From: Mesocentrotus franciscanus
Taxonomy: Eukaryota > Echinodermata > Echinoidea > Camarodonta > Strongylocentrotidae
DNA: 64,000 bases
NCBI GenBank assembly: GCA_037976565.1
Contig: CP137680.1
Span: 14,744,325 to 14,808,324 of the forward strand
Direction of reading: 5' to 3'
The position numbers and the translations under genes are program-made. The first letter of the stretch is position 1, and each line of letters opens with the position of its first letter. Of the stretch, positions 58,935 to 64,000 are shown piece by piece. The notes beneath the pieces are model-generated. The model was not told the DNA's origin, ran no database searches, and saw only the letters and a list, made by a program, of their open reading frames with translations.

Positions 58935-58942
58935 TGACGTCA
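58935..58942. promoter_or_regulatory. Perfect CRE palindrome TGACGTCA in the foldback right TIR
   Basis: TGACGTCA, the consensus CREB/ATF site, lies 270 bp upstream of the CCDC134 start codon, inside the transposon arm. The same site is at 53820-53827 in the left arm. Binding is not shown by the sequence. Confidence 0.35.
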
Positions 58943-59211
58943 TATATCATGTTTATTCATGAGGCCGCCAGCCCTTACCAGCCTAGCACCTTCGTACGCT
59001 ACCAAAATATTCACGTGTGAGCGTCTAATACGTGGTTTTTGATCAGCGGAACAACGGCGACCCTGGTAAATTTTGGACCCGATCGATTGATCAGAGAACT
59101 GTGGACGTGTCTTTTCTCTGCTAGTTTATTTTTAATTGTTAATGAGCAACGATCATTGTTTTGGGCTGGAAGATTTCCTAAATCTCATTATCACCATTAC
59201 AAAGGTGGAGG

Positions 59212-59362
59212 ATGAAGTTCAACGAGTACATCGTATTTTTGAGCGCCAGTATGTGGGCGGGTGCGTTTCTTCAGCTTGTCGAAGCGGGGAAGCAGTCGGC
59301 GGGGAAATCTGCAGGAGGTGGTGGCTCGAGGGATGATTCAGATGACCCTGATCTTGCCAAGT
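59212..59362 (+). CDS. CCDC134: CCDC134 exon 1
   Basis: ATG, signal peptide, a Gly/Ser/Asp-rich stretch, then DDPDLAK. The donor is AAGT/GTATCC (exon ends 59362): only this choice gives the Tyr codon of DPDLAKY and joins exon 2 in phase. Confidence 0.88.
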
Positions 59363-62300
59363 GTATCCTTTCATTTCCTGATATTTTGCAAAATATTCAT
59401 GTCATGTGTTCATCGTCATTTTGTGCAAAGAGTAGACGTAGACTCTAGTTGTTTCTCAATCTATCTGGAAATTAAAAATCCTAGGCCAGGCCAGGGCTAT
59501 ATAAATAATATAGGCTTGCAAGTTGCACCCCCCTAGACCGAAAATTTCTGTCTCTTTCGTTCGTTAGCCTCTGATTTGGGTAGGGTCGGCTCCTCTCTTT
59601 AGAGACAGAAGCCGACCATAGCGCTCCTGTGCAAGCGTTTGGCCATTTATGGCCAAAGAACTTTGCCCCAAATACTCAATTTTAGCGGATTCATATCCGA
59701 TGCATTTATGTTTGAAAATTAGGCCTAGGCTAATATACATCGGTTCCACTTACCAGATTGACTGTATGATGGATTTAAGGGTCTTTTTTCCGGATTTTCA
59801 TCGCCGAAATTGAGCTCCATGTTGAAATTCTTGCAGCCGTATTTTAAACTGTTACTGCGTATGAAGGAAGATGACGTCATCCATTGACAGTAACAGTTTA
59901 AAATACGGCTGCCAGAATTTCAACACGGAGCTCAATTTCGGCGATGAAAATCCGGAAAAAAGACCCTTAAATGCATCATACAGTCAATCTGGTAAGTGGA
60001 ACCGATGTATATTAGCCTAGGCCTAATTTTCAAACATAAATGCATCGGATATGAATCCGCTAAAATTGAGTATTTTGGGCAAAGTTCTTTGGCCATAAAT
60101 GGCCAAAACGTTTGCACAGGAGCGCCTATGGTCGGCTTCTGTCTCTAAAGAGAGAGCCGACTACCCAAATCAGAGGCTAACGAACGAAAGAGACAGAAAT
60201 TTTCGGTCTCCCAGAAAACTAAACACAAGAAGAAAAAATAGTTAACTTATAAAATATATATAGTCTAGATTTGTTTCATATTTTGAATTGTATGATTGAT
60301 TGTCTACAAGATCGAATGTTGGAATTGTCAAACAGTTGCTAGTGCAAGTGCCTAGTGGTAAATCTATGATAATTGATATCGCTTGTCTTTTCGTTTGGAA
60401 ATATAGGGTCTACATCATTACATGTGTATGACGTCTCATATTTTCAAAAGACAAGCATGAAAAACTACATTTTTAATGTCCAGACTTCAGATTTACTACC
60501 GGCATTAGATTTTTGTGGACAACTTGATTAATGATTTAACCACTTAATTCTAGCCTACAGCTATAGTATGGTCATGGTCCAGTTGATGTGTTTTTACATT
60601 TAACATTCTTGCATTCTCACTTGTGCTGAAATATCCTCAAATTTTAGATAATTGATAAAGAAAGAGACATGACATGCGAATTTGAGTTCCCTTGACAAGA
60701 TTACTACAGATCGTGAGCTGTTCATCGAGCGACGAAGCCAGCACATGCCTGCCCTCCAGAGTCTCTTTGAATCGTATGATTTTGAGAAGCAACATAAGAT
60801 GGTGTCTTTACTTCTAGAGAAGATGGAAGAGGTAAAAAATAAAAAAATTCTTGCTGAGTGAAAGCTTATGTAGGCATCTTGGCTCTACTGGTGGCTAGAC
60901 CTGAAATTGTTTGACAGATTTCATCAAATTTGGGTGCTAAATTGGCAGATTTGATTAATTTTAGCAGTACTTTTAGCAGTACTTTTAGCAGTACTTTTAG
61001 CAGTACTTGTAGCAAAGACATGCTAAACACAATTTCTGGATAGTCCTGATTTGTTGAAACTTATAAGTCAAGTTAATTAGCTATTGGGAGTTATTAAAAT
61101 GGTTTAATTATTGCAGGAAAATGTACAACCTCTGTAATATGCATGTAGCCCCTTTACACCCACAGTAGCTTTTCTTTTCCTTGAATTTATGCCCAACCTC
61201 CAGATTTCAAGCAAATGGCTTTTTAGGAGAACTTTGTTATTATTTTTTTAGTGGAACAAGTTAAATTACACTTGCCAAGTCTTGCCATTTATGTACAATC
61301 AGGAAAATTTGTTGACATCTTCCTGGTACAATCATAGATTGCCTTTAATATAAGAGCTGACAAGAAGTTCATGAAAATGTACTGTCCGTACCCTCACAGC
61401 ATGGGATTAGTATTAGATTCAGAATAAACACGTGAACTGTTAGCAAGACTACCTGCTGTGTTTAAAGTGCCTGAAGCAAGATAGAAAAACAGACTTGAGA
61501 TTTTAAAAGAAGATCGGCCCAGGAGTTTAATGCATCACTGTTTTTAAAGGAGATGGAAATGAGGGAAAGCACCTGCTCAAAAGTGAACAATGCCATTATT
61601 TTTATTATTGTAAACTTCAATGTCAATTTAACATGTTTTATGTTGAACAGTAAAAGCTGCATTAAATAATATTAAAACAATTATTGTTCCTGTGTATAAG
61701 TATTATAGATATCATTCATTTTCATTTTCAGTTTCAATATTGACATTTCAATTAATATATACATTATTCATGTTCATCATCAATTATTTTACTATATATG
61801 ATCCTCAGTTGTTTTTAGTGTGTTATCTCTATCACCATTTTTGTCTGAATGCTTCTTAAACATGTTTCATATCTTTTCCTTTCTTCTTTTCAAAGATGCT
61901 GGTTCAATCAAGATTATTTTTGAACGAACAACAATTTCTGGTTGGAGAGAAATTTCCTACGGATCAGACAATGAAAGATAGTGAGTCATTTCGATCATGT
62001 TTTATTTCTAATTTCTAAACTTGATTGAATTGTATGAATCATGGATGCTAAGTCTTGATATAAAAGCCCTGGTCCCACCCACCCAATAATAAAATGATAA
62101 TTACTTACCAATTATCAAAAGTAGGCCGTATTATTAAACTGTTTAGGGTACTTTTTAGGGGAGGAAGAGAAAGAAGAAAAATACATGAATAGTACGATTC
62201 AAATCTTTTGTAAACTCACACAAATCATAGGACAGATTCAGCATAAAAGATAATGTTTTAAAGAAGATAATTTTTTTATCTCGTTATGCAACAAGGTATG

Positions 62301-62842
62301 GAACAGCGTAGAAAGCTTGCAGAGTGATATGGATATTAATTGCTGAAATGTGATTGCTAACGTGGTTTTGTTTTTTAAATATTTTATATTTTATAAATTT
62401 CAAATTGAAATGTGATTTATGTAGTATTGTTCAGACTCTTTCTTTATCCATTCTCCTTCCAGAATATTGCTCCTTTTAATAGGTTACTATTGTTTTATTT
62501 CAAAAATGAATAAATGCATGTACTGATGTTTTAAAATACGAATATGTATATACCATCTGCATTTACATGTACTGGTCTGTGAAATGAACCATCAAATATG
62601 ATTTTCAGAATTAAACGAAAAGTAGAATTGAATATGAATTTATCTGTCTTTCTTTCTTCCCAGCATTGTCGCTGATTCTGGAGAACGTAGCTTTTGTTTG
62701 CGACATTGTCCTCAGGTTACCGGACATCACGCACAAGATACTCAAGAAGAAAAAAGAATGGAACTCTATTCTCAAGTGGGCTTTCCAGTTCGCCCTGAGC
62801 ACCGGTTACTATGACGATTCGCACCAGACTCTGCTTCACCTG
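59212..62842 (+). CDS. CCDC134: CCDC134, first four coding exons (C-terminus outside window)
   Basis: CCDC134 is a small secretory-pathway protein reported to reside in the ER and to affect MAPK signalling and bone formation in vertebrates. Four exons join in phase to 179 residues; human has 229, so about 50 C-terminal residues are missing beyond 62842. Residues 1-25 form a signal peptide (MKFNEYIVFLSASMWAGAF...EA). DPDLAKYRELFIERRSQHMP matches [20 protein letters not shown] of the vertebrate protein. LILENVAFVCDIVLRLPDIT and EWNSILKWAFQFA match its conserved core. The foldback element ends 208 bp upstream. Confidence 0.92.
59535..60209. mobile_element. 675-bp near-perfect palindrome in CCDC134 intron 1
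   Basis: The left arm begins AGACCGAAAATTTCTGTCTC and the right arm ends with its exact complement. The arms, about 320 bp each, differ at only a handful of positions around a short centre containing GATGACGTCATC (about 59870-59881). Includes GGCTTCTGTCTCTAAAGAGA and its complement. No coding. Non-autonomous hairpin transposon or foldback, recently formed. Confidence 0.8.
60215..60705. other. CCDC134 intron 1 remainder, no recognised features
   Basis: AT-rich intronic DNA; nothing recognised. Confidence 0.5.
60710..60831 (+). CDS. CCDC134: CCDC134 exon 2
   Basis: Acceptor ATTACTACAG. Encodes RELFIERRSQHMPALQSLFE and YDFEKQHKMVSLLLEKMEE, the helical/coiled-coil segment. Donor GAG/GTAAAA, phase 0. 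Confidence 0.92.
60958..61016. repeat. Short tandem repeat TTTTAGCAGTAC
   Basis: Four to five 12-bp units of TTTTAGCAGTAC in CCDC134 intron 2. Confidence 0.9.
61896..61980 (+). CDS. CCDC134: CCDC134 exon 3
   Basis: Acceptor TTTTCAAAG. Encodes MLVQSRLFLNEQQFLVGEKF and PTDQTMKD, matching the FPQDEKLKD region. Donor ATA/GTGAGT, ends one base into a codon. Confidence 0.88.
62664..62842 (+). CDS. CCDC134: CCDC134 exon 4
   Basis: Acceptor TTCTTCCCAG. Encodes LSLILENVAFVCDIVLRLPD, EWNSILKWAFQFALSTGYYD, then TLLHL. The best conserved part of the protein. Donor CTG/GTAAGAAT, phase 0; later exon(s) not found before 64000. Confidence 0.95.
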
Positions 62843-62985
62843 GTAAGAATTGACAATGGGATTCAGGTTTCAGGTGAAATCGAAAAGGTAGCTTTGAAGT
62901 GGTATGAAGTAGGGCCAAAGCTTAGATATGCAGGCGATGGTTCAGTGTGTAACATGTTTTATCTAATGTGTAACATGTTAATGTA

Positions 62986-63141
62986 CAGTCAAACCTGCTT
63001 TAGTGACCACCTGTCTACAAAGACCACATTTTTTGTTTCCCTTGAAAATGGTTTCTCATTGAAACATGTACTAAAGGAACCTGTCTACAAAGACCACTTT
63101 TTGTGTTTCCCTTGGGCGGTCGCTATAGACAGGTTTGACTG
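62986..63141. mobile_element. MITE CAGTCAAACC with TA target duplication
   Basis: Ends CAGTCAAACCTG and CAGGTTTGACTG flanked by TA at 62984-62985 and 63142-63143. Inner direct copies of CCTGTCTACAAAGACCAC and arms with GACCACC/GGCGGTC. 156 bp; Tc1/mariner-type MITE just downstream of CCDC134 exon 4. Confidence 0.75.
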
Positions 63142-63144
63142 TAT

Positions 63145-64000
63145 TGTGTTTGTACTGACTACTGAAAAATGAAATGACTGCTCAAGTGTAGTGTATACGA
63201 AGAAGAATATGATAAAAAGGCTTATTATTGTTTTTTGTACTACTTTACTAATTGAGACATAAGTACCAATCTGTATCTATTGGCTATATGAAACTATGAG
63301 TAGGGCCTGAGTGCTTTAATTCTTTTGAGTATTTAGATAAGTGTACAAATTCTATCCAGCAGAAGTACAATGTCCAGGACTATAGCTGCTTATATCAAAG
63401 CCTATGAAAACAGTGTAAAGTGATTCCTGACTTGGAATGTATTCATGTGAATGTTGAATTGTTGATTATTCCGATACTTTCCATTTTCCAATACTATAGA
63501 GCATAGCTCAACACTAACGGGCGCCGGGACACATGGATGCCCAAAATCTAAGGCTGGATCCCAAAAATGTTGAAGTTTTTACATAGTACATACAGACAGT
63601 AAAAAGTTCAATCCAGACCCCTTAAAGCCCCACTGCACTACTTACAGCTACTTGTGCCCTCTATATAGCAAACAATGCCTAAGCGGTGACTGTTGGTCCC
63701 CCATGGTCCCCTTTTCCTTATGTAAATAGGCTTTTTAAAAAAAATTGTTGAAGAGCCCTGCTTTAAGGGATAAGTGTAATATATCATGTTGATAAATGAT
63801 ATTCAGCTTTTAATTTGACTGCAAACAAAGAATCCAATCTTATAGATTATATTTCCAAATTTATCAAGAAAGTATAATGTTTTATAAGATATAATTCTTT
63901 TATAATACAGGTGTAAATTTATCTAATATTGCAAAGGATTTGAATCATTTGATACAAATATTGTAAATATTGTAGATATTATTGTTTGTGTGATTATATG
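63145..64000. other. CCDC134 intron 4, no recognised features
   Basis: No exon with the expected C-terminal charged region was found before the window ends. Confidence 0.5.

Larger units (their letters stand above)
53758..59003. mobile_element. Large foldback (TU-like) element with satellite interior
   Basis: The ends match as inverted repeats: GGTAGCGTACGAAGGTGCTA at 53758-53777 and its complement at 58984-59003. Near-identity lasts about 180 bp per arm, covering a unique GC-rich part with TGACGTCA and CTCGTCCGCGCCACGCCTAC. Inside each arm the GGTGCTAGGCTGGAT satellite begins: direct up to about 56790 and inverted from about 56800 to 57375. This matches foldback/TU organisation (unique outer part, tandem-repeat inner part). 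Flanks GAAAAATTC and AAAATATTC match at 7 of 9 bases, perhaps a degraded target duplication. No transposase was found. Confidence 0.75.

Noticed and set aside
62843..63172. Extension of CCDC134 past 62842 in the same open frame
   Set aside because: Homology stops at the donor CTG/GTAAGAAT and the continuation runs into a MITE at 62986.

Overview
This is eukaryotic, intron-rich DNA, most likely from a sea urchin or a close echinoderm relative. The three clear protein genes look like animal orthologues (coronin-7, COMMD5, CCDC134). Their exons are 9-219 bp with GT-AG introns, and the rest is AT-rich non-coding DNA full of small terminal-inverted-repeat elements, foldback elements, tRNA-derived SINEs and 5'-truncated LINE tails. 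Histone-type 3' stem-loops with a CAAGAAAGA downstream element, a sea-urchin-style histone signal, sit at the left edge. The exact species cannot be fixed from the sequence alone.

Layout. 1-170: four tandem histone-like 3' processing hairpins. 1,017-9,065 (+): part of a death-domain gene whose 6.7-kb intron is almost filled by DNA elements nested inside one another. 9,120-13,670: two truncated LINE tails and a region with a recurring CGATAAACGCA motif. 13,680-19,102: no coding exons seen; probably 3' UTR and 3' flank of coronin-7. 19,103-42,277 (-): a complete coronin-7 (CORO7) gene in 25 coding exons, with a probable 5' UTR exon near 43,941-44,000. 45,674-50,358 (+): a complete COMMD5 gene in 7 exons, divergent from CORO7. 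53,758-59,003: a 5.2-kb foldback-type element with about 180-bp terminal inverted repeats, a long GGTGCTAGGCTGGAT satellite, a dead LINE inside the satellite and another TIR element inside its right half. 59,212-62,842 (+): the first four coding exons of CCDC134; the C-terminal exon(s) lie beyond the window.

How the genes work: coronin-7 is a double-propeller coronin of Golgi and endosomal trafficking. COMMD5 is a subunit of the Commander (CCC/Retriever) endosomal recycling complex. CCDC134 is a secretory-pathway/ER protein. They are single housekeeping genes, not an operon. CORO7 and COMMD5 start about 1.6 kb apart on opposite strands.

Points most worth a second look: single-base frame breaks in CORO7 exons 14 and 15 and probably in the death-domain gene; an intronic tandem array copied from the 5' edge of CORO7 exon 10, including its 3' splice site; a possible 7SL-RNA-derived SINE in COMMD5 intron 1; a 675-bp near-perfect palindrome in CCDC134 intron 1; the foldback element ending about 210 bp before the CCDC134 start codon; and the tandem histone 3'-end signals.
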